A stretch of DNA of 64,000 nt from Fagopyrum homotropicum (GCA_033239125.1 BSWB01000003.1:37897001-37961000); one strand, 5' to 3'. Numbered from the stretch's first letter, positions 24,058 through 36,396 are shown. The notes: generated from the sequence alone by a model not told the origin. Numbers and translations are program-made.

Positions 24058-27000
24058 TGTAACACCCCAAATTCTCGGAACTCGGGGAGCTACTGGTTAG
24101 GACCTCACAATGGGTCCCGACCTTGGTTTAACAACAACATTACTTGGATCTTACAACAAGGCACAAATGTATTTAAAACAATTTCTAAAACATAATATTT
24201 TTAATGGTATAAACGTACACATGTGACAGCCTTACAAACATATATAAAGATACATAACATGCATGACGTATGGAAGACTTCCCCGTCCCCATCTAATGAG
24301 TACGTGGACCCGGCTGACCATCCGTTCCGGATCTCTCTGCAACTGTCTATCTCTACAGATCTACAACACGGATAAACCGTTAGCTAACTATCCAAATATA
24401 AGCAAAAATGATAACAGCACAAACACAAGCAGAAACGAAATAAACAAACATCATGCTGGCACTCAACCGTTTATTATCTATTATTTAAATGATTCACATT
24501 ATTCAATTTAAGTTGTGGCACGAGAATTATTATTAGTTCTCGCCTCCGTTCCTTATCCAACTGGTGTAGGTCTAGCTGACTTCCACTGGTAGCATCACTA
24601 CAAACCACGTATGGACTAGTCCTGAAAGAAACCCCCAGCGCCCCGCAAGCTACTGAGCAGAATGCCACCGCCCGTTACTCTTAGGCCAAAATATAGGTCG
24701 GTAATTATATATCACAACCTATCTCTCTAACATTTCAATCACACACCACCATCATCATTTGTACTCATATTTAGCAGTCAGCTAAGTAAGCCCAAAGGAC
24801 TTACCTGGTATAAAGCTCGACTCTCTGTAAACCAAACTCGCTCTGTAAACTGTTGCAATTCAGTTGCCTTTCAAGGGGATAAGTGCATTAGCACACTCCC
24901 AAGTAATTAGAAGTCTAAGACTTCTAAGATAGAAGGACGTAGTAAGACATAATTAGTTACAGTACTAATTTAGGGTAAAATGACCATTTTACCCTTGGTC
25001 CCGGAACTTCCAATTTATCCGAATTTCATGTCTAAACTCCTATTCGAGACCCTAAAGTCATATTCTAACTCCTAAAGCTTCGTTTGGTTCCAAGCTAACA
25101 TTTTTCCTATGTCACTATTTTCCGGGAAATCGTACAGGTCTAACTTCGATTCCAAATATAAAATTCGTAACCGTTTATAAAAATTCTGACTTAAATCCCT
25201 AGATTATCTATGATGTCCTATCTAACTTTAGGAGAAAGAATTTCTCCAAACTGTTCATTCAACAGTTTTATAAAAATTCCTAAAGTTGACTACTCCCTTT
25301 ACAAATTCTATACTTAGCCAAAATCTTAGTACACTTTGAAAAATCATAACTCCTAAACCACTCACTGGATTTATCCCAAATTTTGATATGTTCTACTATA
25401 AAATCTTACCTATAATATATCCAAAATTCAGCCGGAAAGGATATCAAGAGCCTATTCAAAATCATCTCACAAAACAGCATCACTTGCTGTTTTCCCCCAA
25501 CACTCAGCACATATATAAAAACGTCAACTTTGAAACACAATAACTCTCGAACCGTAACTCCGATTCTTCCCAAATTTTAATATGATCTACAACAAGATGT
25601 CAAATATATCATATCAAAAATTCAAGCCTAACAGAGATCAGAAGCCTATTCAAAACTATCTCACAAAACAGCATCTCATGCTGTTTTTCTCAACTCAGCA
25701 CATTTATAAAACTGAACTTTGAAACCCCATATCTCTCAAACCATAACATGGATTCCTCTGAAATTTTAGTATGTTCTACTACAATATCTCATCTATAACA
25801 TATAAAAATTTCAGCCAAAAAGGAGGAGTCTTGCATACCCAAATCTGGCTCCGAAGTTGGATCCTCAACATAGTTTTGAAAACTCAGAAAATGAAACAGC
25901 TTCTTGAGATTGCTCCTAGGCTGTTATACATATTGATTCAAAACAGATTGGGACGACTATCAACATCTGTATATATGGAGGGAAACATAAAGAAGATAGG
26001 TACGGGTCTTACTCGACCGACAGGGACGAGAGGAGGCATCGACAGCAAGTCATGTGGTTCCTCGAATGATGCAAGGCGAAGGCAAGGCGAGGGCTAGACG
26101 CAGGGGAAGAGGCTGCATCTTTTGTTGTTGCTTGCTGGCGTGACAGAAGGTCTGCCCGGTCTTCTTGCGTACAAGGGGTTAGGTAGCAAGGATGGTGAGA
26201 CCGGCCTGCTGTTGTCCGAGCCAAACGCCACTGTTGAAGAAAGTTGCTGCTCGTGACAGAAGTAAGGGAGGAGCCCATTCATGGACGATAAGGCAGATCT
26301 GAATGGAGAGAATGAACACAGATCGGTACCCGTGGAATGAAATCTCTAGATGGACCGCTGCTCTTGTGCAGAGGGAACCACGATAAGGCAGTTGTGTTCC
26401 TTGGTGACGTTCAGAGACTCGATGGGAGGAGGAAAGCGTTTGATGCTGGCTAGGATTCTCTGCAGGTTGAGATCGGTTTCCATGGGAGGAGGGAGGCGTG
26501 AAGATTCATCCGTCCGCTGCAGAAGGTAAGGCTCTCCCTTGGCTGTACAAGGAAACAATCCCTCTCACTTGCTACTAGGGCAAGATACTAGTTCTGAGGA
26601 TGGATACTAGGAAGATCAGATTTGCAACGTCTCTTCGGTGGTTTCTAGACAGCATGAATGTGGACGGTTGAGTGTACGTGATTCCCAACCCTGATGTGGA
26701 TCTTCTCAGCGAAAAAAAAAGGAAGTTAAGGCTGCTGCACTTGCCATTCTTGGAAGAGGTGGAAGCTACTGTACGTGGTATGGGTGGGCTTCGACACTGC
26801 TGGTCTAGACGGGCTGATCTTCATGAGGAAGCGGGCCTATGTCCGAAGCAGAAGAAGAGTGATGGGCTGAGACAAGAAGGGAAAGTGGGCTGGAATAAGA
26901 GTTAAAAAAATAAAAGGTGAGCTGAGAACTTGTGAAGGCCTTGTCATGATCTCGTCTTCGTCTCGTCAAAACTCGTCATGGTCTCGTCAAAAGGGCGTCA

Positions 27001-27350
27001 TGACTTTGTCAACGACATGTCATGATATAAACTAGGGTTTGATAGATTAGGGTTTAATATAAAAATCTATCATTTTATGTGAAATAAATTCTACAAAAAG
27101 TGACAAATAATTATAAGAATTAGGATTTGATATAATTCTATCATTTTATGTGAATTAAATTCTACATAAAATGATAAATAATTATAGGAATTAGAGGTTG
27201 ATATAATTTTATCATTTTATGTGAAATAGCTTCTACATAAAATGATGAAATTTGTGAAAAAGAATTGCTAGATAGAATGGAAAACCGTCAACGGCTCAAA
27301 ATCCGATTTGATTCGGAATTAAACGGAAATAAAAATTTCCGGATATTACA
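24058..27350 (-). repeat. 5' LTR of the LARD-like element
   Basis: It starts (minus strand) at 27350 with TGTAATATCCGG and ends at 24058 with GGGTGTTACA, next to the primer site. It is the same length as its partner, and the differences are scattered single bases. Confidence 0.9.
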
Positions 27351-27355
27351 TTGGA

Positions 27356-30156
27356 CCCTCAAAAAGACATCATGAAAAAATAGAGGGACCAAATTTTCGA
27401 AGTAAAAGAATCTTCAGGGATCGAACAAAGGGACAATCTTTTTCGCACCAAATGCTTTATAAAGGATCAATGTTGCAATGACATCATCGACAATGGAAGT
27501 TGCTGCAACATTGCTAGTATTGAATTAGTGAAAAAGTTATAACTAAATCTACTAGACCACCCATATCCATACAAACTAACATGGATGCATGAAAGCGGAG
27601 AAGTGTACATCAACCAACAAGTTGAAGTAACCTTTAAATCAGGAAATACATAGATACCATCTTGTGTGACGTTGCTCCAATGCACATATGCCACTTGCTA
27701 CCTAGGCGACCATGGCAACATGACCGAGATGTCACCCACAAGAGAAAGACGAATAGGTATGTTTTTAAATTTCAAGGAAAAACACTAACTCATATACCTA
27801 TGAGTTCTGAATAGGTCGTCGCATCCCAAAAAGAGGGGCAAGAACAATGAGGATTCAACACAATCAACAAAATAATTCCGGGAGAATCCCAAGACCATCC
27901 AAAGGTTGACCAAGAAGACTTTCGCGATGAATTCCTTGATCTTAGCACAATATTAATGTTCCTAAGTAAGGAACCCAACATCAACCCAAGAAAGGATCAA
28001 CCTGAATTACTAGAAAGAATCCAACAAGCGATGTAAGAATTCAAGGACGTCTTCCCCGAGGAATTATCAGTTGGGTTACCACCCCTCCGAGGCATCGAAC
28101 ACCATATTGACCTAATCTGCGGAGCTACACTGCCAAATAAGCATGCATATAGAATGAACCCCAAGGAGACCCACGAGATCAAAACACATGGGCAAGAACT
28201 TCTAGACAAGGGTTATGTGCGACAAAGCCTCTGTTCACTCAAAAACGTGTGTTTATATGGGAGAAAATAGTCTTAAATTTGTACAAAGAATAAAATAATA
28301 TAAGCGAACCCGTAGTGTACGGATCAATCGTAATACAAGCAAGTATTACAGGGTTGAATACAAAGATTATGGCGAAATCAAGCAACGATAAATAATCTTC
28401 AGGTTGTAATGCAAATCTCAAGCAAAAAAGAACAAAGATGTATGATAATCAAATAAAGGAATGCAAATTCTAGAGATCAAAGCATCCGGTTGTGGTTTCG
28501 ACTCAAGACTTCTAAAGATAAGCACGGACAAAGCTGAGGTTGATAAGGGAAGGTATTTCTAAAATATGATAGATCACGGGGAGGTCTCAGTATCCACTAC
28601 CCCAACCAAAGATCCTTTTACCGGGTAAGTCTCAAGGAACTAAGGAAAGGAACAAGCCAACACACTATCTAAGGGAATAGAACTAACCTTCACCGAGTAA
28701 GTCTCAAGTTAACTCACAAAGGTAGGATGAAGGCACATTCAAACCCTAATAAACGATAAACCTTTGTACCTAACACTCATCATCATAGGTAAGAATCACT
28801 GGGTGAGTCTCTTCCTAAGCTTGGATATAAAGTAGGAAATGTGCAACAAGGATAGGAGTTGGCAAACTATAACCTATGGTTCAAGATCAAACGTTCAGGG
28901 TCGATCTCGTTCAGCTCTTCCCCGCTCTCATTCGAGATCACATAAGAACGGTCCGAGACGCCATTCGGTTTAGGTTAAACTCAACTTTCAGGGTCCACTC
29001 AAGATAAAGATATATTCTTTCATTGTCTATACCACAACTTTCAAATAATCACCCTAGAATCGTAAGGGTTTTACCCAACAATCATCATATTCAAAACAAT
29101 CAAAGTATATGTAATCAAGTTGTCAAGAAAAGAGAATAAAACTCTGAACAAAAGGTTCTCAATAATCAAAGGTGTAAGACAATCCAGCAAAGTATCAATA
29201 ACGTGTTGCAAAAGTTGATAACAACAACTAGAATCCTTCCAAGAAAACCTTACAAAAGTGTCATCCAATCTTCATTATCCTTCAACCTTGATCTCCAAGT
29301 AATCCTTCCAAGATCTCTTCCGTAAAAGAGAATCAAACTCGCAGCCGTCTACCGTAAAACTCTGTGTAAAAGCCGTCCTTAATCAACATTCACCTTCCAT
29401 TCTTATAGAATAACTTAGGGAAAATTATTTATTCTCCTTGGGTTGTGGGCCGCCGACCTCGAGCAAGCCCGGTAAGGTATCTCGGTAGAGATGGTTACGA
29501 CTTCATCCGAGATCTCAACTCAGTTACATACTTTTCTTCGTTTCTTCTCTTGATTTCTTCCTCCATCCATTTTCTAAGGTTCCTGCCTTCATTTTTGTAG
29601 TCCCAAGTGTTTCATAATGCATCTCACTAGTCTCCTTATGCTTCAATGTCCCTTTTCCGATCTAAAATATGTTCTATTTCCTACAATTACAATCAAACTA
29701 GGTGTAGACCTCGATTCTTGTAAAGTAGGCAAATAATGGCATAATCAATATGAATATATCCCCATGCATGGATACTAATGACAAGAAACTATTAAAACTA
29801 TTGCCAATATATAGACCATAATTCATGTTATCAGCCTCAATCCATGTGTAGTTGCCGTCCTCTTAGTTCCATAAAAAGATGGCAGTTTGAGAATATGTGT
29901 CGATTGTCGAGCCATCAATAATATCACCGTCAAGTACAAACATCCCATCCCCAAACTTGATAATATGTTGGACGAATTACATGGGGCCTCCATCTTTTCA
30001 AAAATAAATCTCAAGAGTGGATAACATCAAATCCGGATAAGGGAAGGGGACGAGTGGAAAACAACCTTTAAGACCAAATTTGGGTTATACGAATGGATGG
30101 TTATGCCATTTGGTCTTACCAATGTACCAAGTAACTTCATGCGTCTCATGAACTAT
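27356..30156 (+). mobile_element. chromovirus-type gypsy pol relic, split by a solo LTR
   Basis: The plus strand shows a decayed pol. A retropepsin region (27430-27780) has IIDNGSCCN in place of the usual D-G/S active site, plus LLDHPYPYKLTW text. A linker follows, and then the start of reverse transcriptase up to 28231. RT resumes after the solo LTR at 29834 (SLRICVDCRAINNITVKY-like text, 29870-29925) and runs to 30156 (MVMPFGLTNVPS, about 30098-30135). The YxDD catalytic box is never reached because the CACTA-like end starts at 30157. In-frame stops are frequent. The motif set is that of plant chromoviruses of the Reina/CRM type. Gag and LTRs are not identified. Confidence 0.8.
28232..29833 (-). 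mobile_element. solo LTR related to the Athila-like LTR
   Basis: 1602 bp. On the minus strand it begins TGATAACATGAATTATGG, close to TGATAGCATGTATTATAG of the Athila-like LTR, and ends TTTTGAGTGAACA. Perfect 5-bp duplications GCCTC flank it (28227-28231 and 29834-29838). It splits the chromovirus RT coding sequence exactly at the duplication. Within it are three GAGACTTACCCGGTAA-like repeats (near 28622, 28690, 28800) and variants of the palindromic motif (28903-28960, 29450-29520). It was probably left by LTR-LTR recombination. Confidence 0.9.
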
Positions 30157-31898
30157 CACTAGTACAAATAACCCCCTAGACCTCGCTTATGTTGGAGCGG
30201 TTTGAAAGAACCATGATAAAAGGTTATTTCGGACCACGGTTATATGTATAACCAAGGTCAATTGTTTTTTATTTTTTAAAAAATAAATTTAGACCCCGGT
30301 TATTTTATTTAATTGGGTTAATAAAGTCTCGGATCCCAGTTATTAATTAACCGTGTTAGAATAGCGAACCCGGACCCTGGTTATTATATTAACCGTGTTA
30401 AAATAACGAACCGGAGCCCGGTTTAAAATAACCGTGTTAAAACCTACAAAATAGACGATGTCGTTTTGAGCTACTAAAAGAACCACGATGCCCTCTCGAT
30501 CTGCTTCCCTAACCTATCAATCCCGTACGCGCGCCCTCCTTCGTGTTCAACCATCCGGCGACTGCACCTCGACCCCGATTCTCCATGACTAGCAACGAGC
30601 TGCAGCGAATTGAAGCACACTGAACACGTAAGGTATGAGTTCTTCATGAGATTTCCCTTCTGTGTTAATAATTGTCACTCTGTAGTAGGATTATGAATAT
30701 GTACTTGCGAATATTTACAGGCTTGAAGGATTTGAGAAAAGAAGCCCTTTTACCTTATTCACTTCGTGAGATTACCTTCTTCACTTCTGCAGCTGCACTT
30801 CCAATCGACTTCTTTCTTCTTTTCCCAGATTCATTGTGCCTTCATTCTTCAAGGTATAGTATGACTTTCCCTAGTTTTAATCCATTATTCTTCCTCAGTT
30901 TGATGTAGTCTCTTAGTGAAGTTCTTTCAGCTTCAAACTAAAATTAGCCACAAACTAAAATTAGTATACTTATTTGCTATTGTTGATCTTACTTTCATGA
31001 ATAGAAACTTAGTACAACCTAAACATTCATCTATTTCCATTAACTTAACAAACCAGCAAAACATAGCAAGAAGTGGTGTATTTGAGGAGATAGACGAAGA
31101 ACTAGTGTGTTCATTCTAGTTGTTTTAACTCTCTTTCAACTTCTTATTTATAGCACTGATGTGAAACTAGTTTGCATTCTATGTTGAATGTTGAGATTTA
31201 GAAAGAGTGCCTTTTTTATAAATGCAGGAAATAATTGATAAATTGTTAGTAAAAGTCAAAAAGGAAAGTTCATGCTTTTAGTCCTCGTGTTTGGATGCAT
31301 AATAAAAAATTTAGGGCCTATATAGGTGTTATTATAATGTCTCATACATAAGTTAAAATTTGATGCTGCATTTTTACAACAATATTACATAACTTAAATT
31401 TATAAAGCAAGTTTTATGTCCTATAATGCATTTTAGCATAAGTGTTGTTTGAATGGGCTCTTATATTGTGTATTAGTAAAAAAAAGTTGATTCTTGTTTG
31501 AATGGGCTCGTGGCAGTAACCCCGACACCCTTATTAAGGAACGTTTGGACATATTGTTCTACTCTCAAGATTGAAGGCTTATGCATCCTAATTTTAACAC
31601 TCATACCTTCTGTAGATATTGTTATGATCATTCCATGATGTCTCTTAACACCTCTATGTGAACAAACATCCTTCCAGATTGGGCCATGTGAACAAAAGAA
31701 AACATGAGATTCAACTAGCGAAGCTGAGGTGTAGAAATTCTCTTGTGAGTAAAGTATTGAAAGCCATATATTTTAATTTAGGTTTGCTCATCTAACGAAT
31801 CTATAGAGAGGGATTGGCTTATTTGAATGCTTCTTATGTGAACTTCACTAGACTCTTATGCTATTAAGTTTTCTAAATCCTATTGTTGTTATACTCAG

Positions 31899-31998
31899 GT
31901 TGGTCTTTCTTCATCCCACCTTGTGGAAGTTGTTGTTGCTACTGTCTCGTTTGTTGGCCCTGGCTTTGCTGCTCTCACCGGCCTTGTCTTCAAAAAAG
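31899..31998 (+). pseudogene. exon-like piece of unknown gene inside the CACTA-like element
   Basis: 100 bp preceded by a polypyrimidine/AG (ATACTCAG) and followed by GTATTTTA, so it looks like a captured exon with both splice sites. One frame reads open through VATVSFVGPGFAALTGLVF. I do not recognise the protein. Its GC content is above that of its AT-rich surroundings. Confidence 0.35.
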
Positions 31999-33065
31999 GT
32001 ATTTTATATTTTGCTTATTCAACAGATTAAGAGGGTTGTTTTGCATTTATTGACAAATCACATGCCTTAATGCCTCATGTCATAAAGCATCCAAAGATAA
32101 AAGAACATACTTCTCTGCTTTGTAGCCTTCATAGTTCCATGACATGATATGAAATTTGTATCGAGTAGAAGAAGACTAGGGTGGCTTGGCTATGTAGGTG
32201 GGCATATCATCTCCCGCCATGACAACCACAACATCTGATGTCAGATTGTACTCACTTCAAGCCAGTAGAGGACTATCAATTAGTATCGCCTGTTTTAGTT
32301 GCATGAACTACATTACTTGTTTTTCCTGTCCATTGGTGTTCAGCAAGTTATGGCATTTATGTTGTAGCAAAGGACCTGAATTGATATGTTTTGGGGTTGA
32401 TTAGATAGAGGGATGTTTGTGGAATCAGTAGATAGGTTAGCAAACTCTTGAATATGAAGATAACAATTGTGATTCACAATCTTAGTGATATGAGTGATCT
32501 TTATACTGGATTACTGTGTGGATAATATGTGCTATTAGGTTGCTTACTAGGGCTTATGCCGTAAAGAAGTGAAATAGTAAAGAGATTAGAATGTAACAGT
32601 AAAGAGATTAGAGGGATGTCTGAAAAGAAGTTCCCACTGTCTATGCTATTGTGGGCCTTAAATAATCCTCTGAGCTTACTTCAAATCCACCATTTTTTTT
32701 TCTTCATATTAAAACCAAAGTAGTAGAAACAGTACATTATTGGGTCCTTCAAAAAATATTTTTACAAAAAATATTAAAATGTATGTTATATAAATGCAAA
32801 ATAACCTGCAAAAATATTTTTAGTCTCTTAGTGATGTTGTGATGGCTTCGATCGAGAAAGGCTACAAGCCAGTTGAGGTCGTCTTTTAGAGTTTTGAGTT
32901 GGTTGTGTTTGTGGATATTAAAATGTATGTCCGAGGGAAGAATGAATAAACGAAACGAGTCTTTGTCTTTTCTATATCTTATGTTGATTTAACTATGTGA
33001 TTCTGGGCATGAATGTTGATCAATAACTTTACAAACTTACCTACTACTAAGTGTTTAATGCTCTT

Positions 33066-33345
33066 ACTCAACATTTGGCAATTGGATTTTGGACGTGAAA
33101 TATTTGTAAACCTGTGTAGGATGTATGATTAGTTATTGCTGAGCATTTGGCAATTGGATTTTGGACATGAAATGGGGCTGATCAACAACTTTACAAACTT
33201 CCTGTGCATCGATGTTTTCATAACTGTGTAGGATGTATGATTAGTGATTACTGAGCATTTGGCAATTGGATTTTGGACATGAAATGGGGCTAATCAACAG
33301 CTTTACAAACTTCTTGTGCATATATAACACCATCATTTTGCTAGA
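33066..33345 (+). repeat. two to three tandem units of about 110 bp
   Basis: CATTTGGCAATTGGATTTTG recurs at about 33072, 33144 and 33256, with GTGTAGGATGTATGATTAG and ACTTTACAAACTT around it. The last two units are nearly identical and the first is partial. Within the CACTA-like segment, probably intronic or spacer. Confidence 0.8.
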
Positions 33346-33508
33346 TAATCTCCATGAGTTATGAGTTGATTGGATGACAGTTACTTGAAATACTATTTCA
33401 CAATTTACTGATGGGCCTGAAAACATGTATGACTTTTTTTTATAGATTTTTTGTTATCTTTTTCTGGTAACACCTAAAATTAAATGTTGTGTATTTTGCA
33501 TCTGATAG

Positions 33509-33608
33509 GCGCTGGAATTGCTAGAGAAGAAAGAGAACGTTCTTACCAAGAAGGTTGTTGATGAGGTTGAGAAGGCCAAGGCTTTTACCAGAGCAAAGAA
33601 CAAAAGAG
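33509..33608 (+). pseudogene. captured exon of SNF7/VPS32 (ESCRT-III subunit)
   Basis: A 100-bp segment preceded by TCTGATAG and followed by GTGTGTTT, so both splice borders are kept. It encodes LELLEKKENVLTKK followed by VEKAKAFTRAKNKR. That is the N-terminal helix 1 region of plant SNF7/CHMP4 (VPS32), the main filament subunit of ESCRT-III in endosomal sorting. Other SNF7 exons are not seen nearby, so this is one exon taken up by a transposon, not a gene. Residues at several conserved positions are changed (VVD in place of an Ala-rich stretch). Confidence 0.7.
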
Positions 33609-33849
33609 GTGTGTTTGGAATCTGATTCTTCTGAACTTATTAACAAGATCATACTTCATTCATGTAGATTATTTATGGACTTCTTGTGATCTGTGGAGTA
33701 TAATTTTTAATAAATGTCCAAAATCTGTGGAGCCTTTTTTTTACCACTAGACTACTAACTAGATTTTCCTTTAGATGATAGAATATTTTTCTCTCCGTTT
33801 TTTAAGTATAAGTTGGTTCAGTTTTGTCTCTTCCCCTGATATTACTGGG

Positions 33850-34378
33850 AACGAGACGCTTGCTACCTTAGCGTGGGAACTCGTTGCTAGTTGAAAGTCT
33901 TCAACCAACAATTTGGCATCGGTGCCCTCAGCTCGTCTCTCACTCAATCATCCTCAACGACTCTCACTGGTGTAGCTACCACTGGTGGAACTACTACCTG
34001 GGTCACCCTCTAAGAGACCTCTGCCGACCTAGCTGGCACCGGCAATACTGGAGGTGGTGCCCCGGTCCTGTATGCCTCTTGCACTTGCTGGATATACTCT
34101 CGATACACCGATACTCCAATCGACACACGGCCAGAATCAGTAGGCCCTACACTCCGTACTCTAGACCTAGCAGTGGTCCCATCCCTAACCTCGGGAATAA
34201 TACTCTCAACCACCTCCTCAGTAGGAACATCCGTAGCTGGCGGATCTACAACGGGAGCACGTCCCCGACCTCGGCCTCTCGGAAGCCTACCCACACGTCC
34301 CCGTCTTGGGCTCTTGGAGGAAAGGGAGGTCGGCCCTCTCCTCGTCCAACGTAAGTTGTCGCTCTCGTACGTGCCATC
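33850..34378 (-). pseudogene. gag: gypsy gag N-terminus, frameshifted
   Basis: On the minus strand an ATG at 34378 begins MARTRATTYVGRGEGRPPFP, an Arg/Gly/Pro-rich Gag start typical of plant Del/Tekay elements. After a frameshift near 34290 it continues as GRGRAPVVDPPATDVPTEE and ends in an acidic segment with EYIQQVQEAYRTG. The rest of gag and all of pol are missing. It lies about 290 bp after the primer site and LTR of the same element. Confidence 0.65.
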
Positions 34379-34667
34379 TGGTAGAGATGGGATCGATATA
34401 AGACTACTTCATTTGCTAATAAAGACATAACTAACTTATTACTTCCGGTCACTTCTTAAGGTCAAACTTAACTAACAAAACACATGCTATAACAAAAGTC
34501 CAATAAACTATGTCGACGAGTTCCGCGGAGGTAGTGGTGGTTCATACATTCTATCCACACCCGATTATACTCATGGTTTTGAAAACAAAGATAACCCTTG
34601 CGGTTTCCGTTTGTTTGTTTATTTGGCCTTTTTTAAGATAGTGAGTGCCGTTGTTGCCAACCTAGGG

Positions 34668-34679
34668 CTGTGATACCAT
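34668..34679 (-). other. primer-binding site, tRNA-Met type, one mismatch
   Basis: On the minus strand TGGTATCACAGC directly follows the LTR end. It differs by one base from the site at 24043-24054. Confidence 0.75.
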
Positions 34680-34681
34680 AT

Positions 34682-35680
34682 TGTAACACCCCAAATCCTG
34701 GAGGACTCGGAATGCTACGAGTTGGGACCTCACAATGGGTCTCGGCCCTCAGCCAAGCAACAACTTTATCGGGCCTTACCACACGGCACAAATAAAAAGG
34801 CAAAACAACATAGTTTTATTGCATGAGCGAAAACAAAAGTATAATCTCAAAACAGTCCAGCCGATTTCTCAAATCCAGAAATATAACATAAGTCTAAAAG
34901 ACATGAAATAAGATAAACAATCCCGTCCTATAATGCACGGGACCCGGCTGCCCACTACCGCCAAATCACTCGACCGCCTCTCTAACTTGCAAGGCATCTA
35001 CAAGGCGGTATAATACCGTTAGCTAACATTCTAAGCATAAGTATAAAGGTAAAAGCACATACACACACAACATATACAATCAACATGCAACACTCAAGTT
35101 CATTTATTATCTTCAGTTAGGTGATAAACCATTACTAATGATACTTATTTTGTGACACGATGGATTCTCAGACCTCCCCTTTGTCCCCGTTTACTAACGA
35201 GGAATGGTACTAATGCATCTGACTGTCTACCTGCCTAGGCTGGTCACAAGGAACCTCCTAGCTCTCGCAAGAGTTAGGCAGTGATGTCACGACCCGTTAT
35301 CATACACTTGGGTCATTACGTAATATAATAAAGTCGGCCTAATCCGGTTTTGTTGTTTATCATAACTAATAAACACCACTTATACACATTACACTCATAC
35401 AAGAAGCTAGCTAAGTCCGTGGACTTACCAATCTCCAAAGCGCAACCGATCACCACACTCTCAAGTTCCCTCGGGAAAACACGCAACGCCTGTTCAAGAC
35501 AAGGCACACGAATCAAACCATAGTCTAGTCTACTAGAAGTCTTTAGACTTCTAGGCTCAACCTCCTCATCAAACCTAATATATTTAATAGATATTAGAGT
35601 CATGAGGCTATCTATCATGAATAAAAATGAGTAAAAAGTTAATAGATATTCCTAAACCGATGTGACAGAAAAACAATAGA
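34682..35680 (-). repeat. 5' LTR of a relative of the LARD-like element
   Basis: It begins TGTAACACCCC like the ends at 16953 and 24058. Blocks in the same order are shared with those LTRs: CCTCACAATGGGT, GACCCGGCTG, ACCGTTAGCTAAC, CATGC-ACTCAA, GGACTTACC and TAGAAGTCT-AGACTTCTA. The homology fades at about 35.7 kb in AT-rich DNA and the outer terminus was not located, so the right coordinate is approximate. Together with the gag start this is the coding relative of the LARD-like element. Confidence 0.7.
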
Positions 35681-35719
35681 AGCCGTGGGCTCTTTGTTGC
35701 TCGTGGTTTTAGTCCCTAA

Positions 35720-35915
35720 TATATTTAAGGTCAAATTAGGTAAGTAAGTTTTTTTGAGATTTATTCTAGTAACTAGGCTCGTGATATGAATATATTTAGT
35801 AAATGTACCCCTAATCAAATAAGGTTATCTTTCAAATTCAATTTAATGAAGGTGGTAAAAAATAAAGGGATATACAAAACCTAATAAAAATAGAAAACGG
35901 TTTATTTGACCAAAT
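35720..35915 (+). repeat. copy 1 of a 200-bp direct repeat
   Basis: Shares with 39648-39845 the order GGTCAAATTAG, TTTTTTGAGATTT, CTAGTAACTAG, ATTTAATGAA-GTGGTAA and CCTAATAAAAATAGAAAA. Unclassified. The copies flank 3.7 kb of nested small elements. Confidence 0.6.
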
Positions 35916-36396
35916 ATTTTCATATATTTATCATAATAAATAAAGTACCTAACCTTCTAAATTTGTTTTAATGTTAGTCGATAATATTTATTTCAATCAA
36001 CAAAGTCCCTGATCATTACAAGCCTATGAATCTATGTCCATATGTCGTAAGGTTTTGTGTATCAGCCTCTTGATATATATATTTTTTTCAAAATAAAAAG
36101 AATACAATTTCATATATAACTTTGATAGTTTGTCAGAAAAATTATTTCAATGTACAAAATCAATCGTATGGTCCTTTTTCATTTTTATAGATAAAAAAAT
36201 TGCTTTAAAAAAGGATAAAAGTTATCTATGTAATAACTTTCTTATCATTTTGTAAAGTGAAAAAAGTTTTATATCCATTAAATAAAAATCTAATTAAGTG
36301 TGTATGCTTTCATTACAGTTTAGTAAAACTAAATTAAAAAAATTATATTTTGTATGCATCATTGAAACTGTAAATCCGACTCAAAGATAGAAAATA

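Larger units (their letters stand above)
16953..27350 (-). mobile_element. complete LARD-like gypsy-type element, non-coding
   Basis: Two 3293-bp LTRs (16953-20245 and 24058-27350) flank a 3812-bp interior. The flanking 5 bp are TTGGA on both sides (16948-16952 and 27351-27355), a perfect target duplication. On the minus strand each LTR starts TGTAATATCCGG and ends GGGGTGTTACA. Long LTRs plus a short interior without an intact ORF fit the large retrotransposon derivative (LARD) class, which depends on enzymes of a relative. I counted roughly 25-30 differences between the LTRs by eye (under 1%), so the insertion is recent. A related element with gag begins at 34682. Confidence 0.9.
30157..33845 (+). 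mobile_element. CACTA-like transposon segment with captured gene pieces
   Basis: The left end CACTAGTACAAAT at 30157 fits the CACTA terminus. It is followed by subterminal repeats of the type CCCGGTTATT, AACCGTGTTA and ATAACGAACC (30230-30445), usual for this superfamily. It interrupts the chromovirus RT frame. The body carries exon-like pieces bounded by AG and GT, including one from a SNF7/VPS32 gene. No transposase was seen, so it is non-autonomous. The right terminus (expected to end ...TAGTG) was not found. The end given here is where gypsy sequence of the next element begins and is approximate. Confidence 0.6.

Noticed and set aside
28100..28231. A functional reverse transcriptase gene
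   Set aside because: Stops, the solo LTR and the CACTA end interrupt it before the catalytic box.
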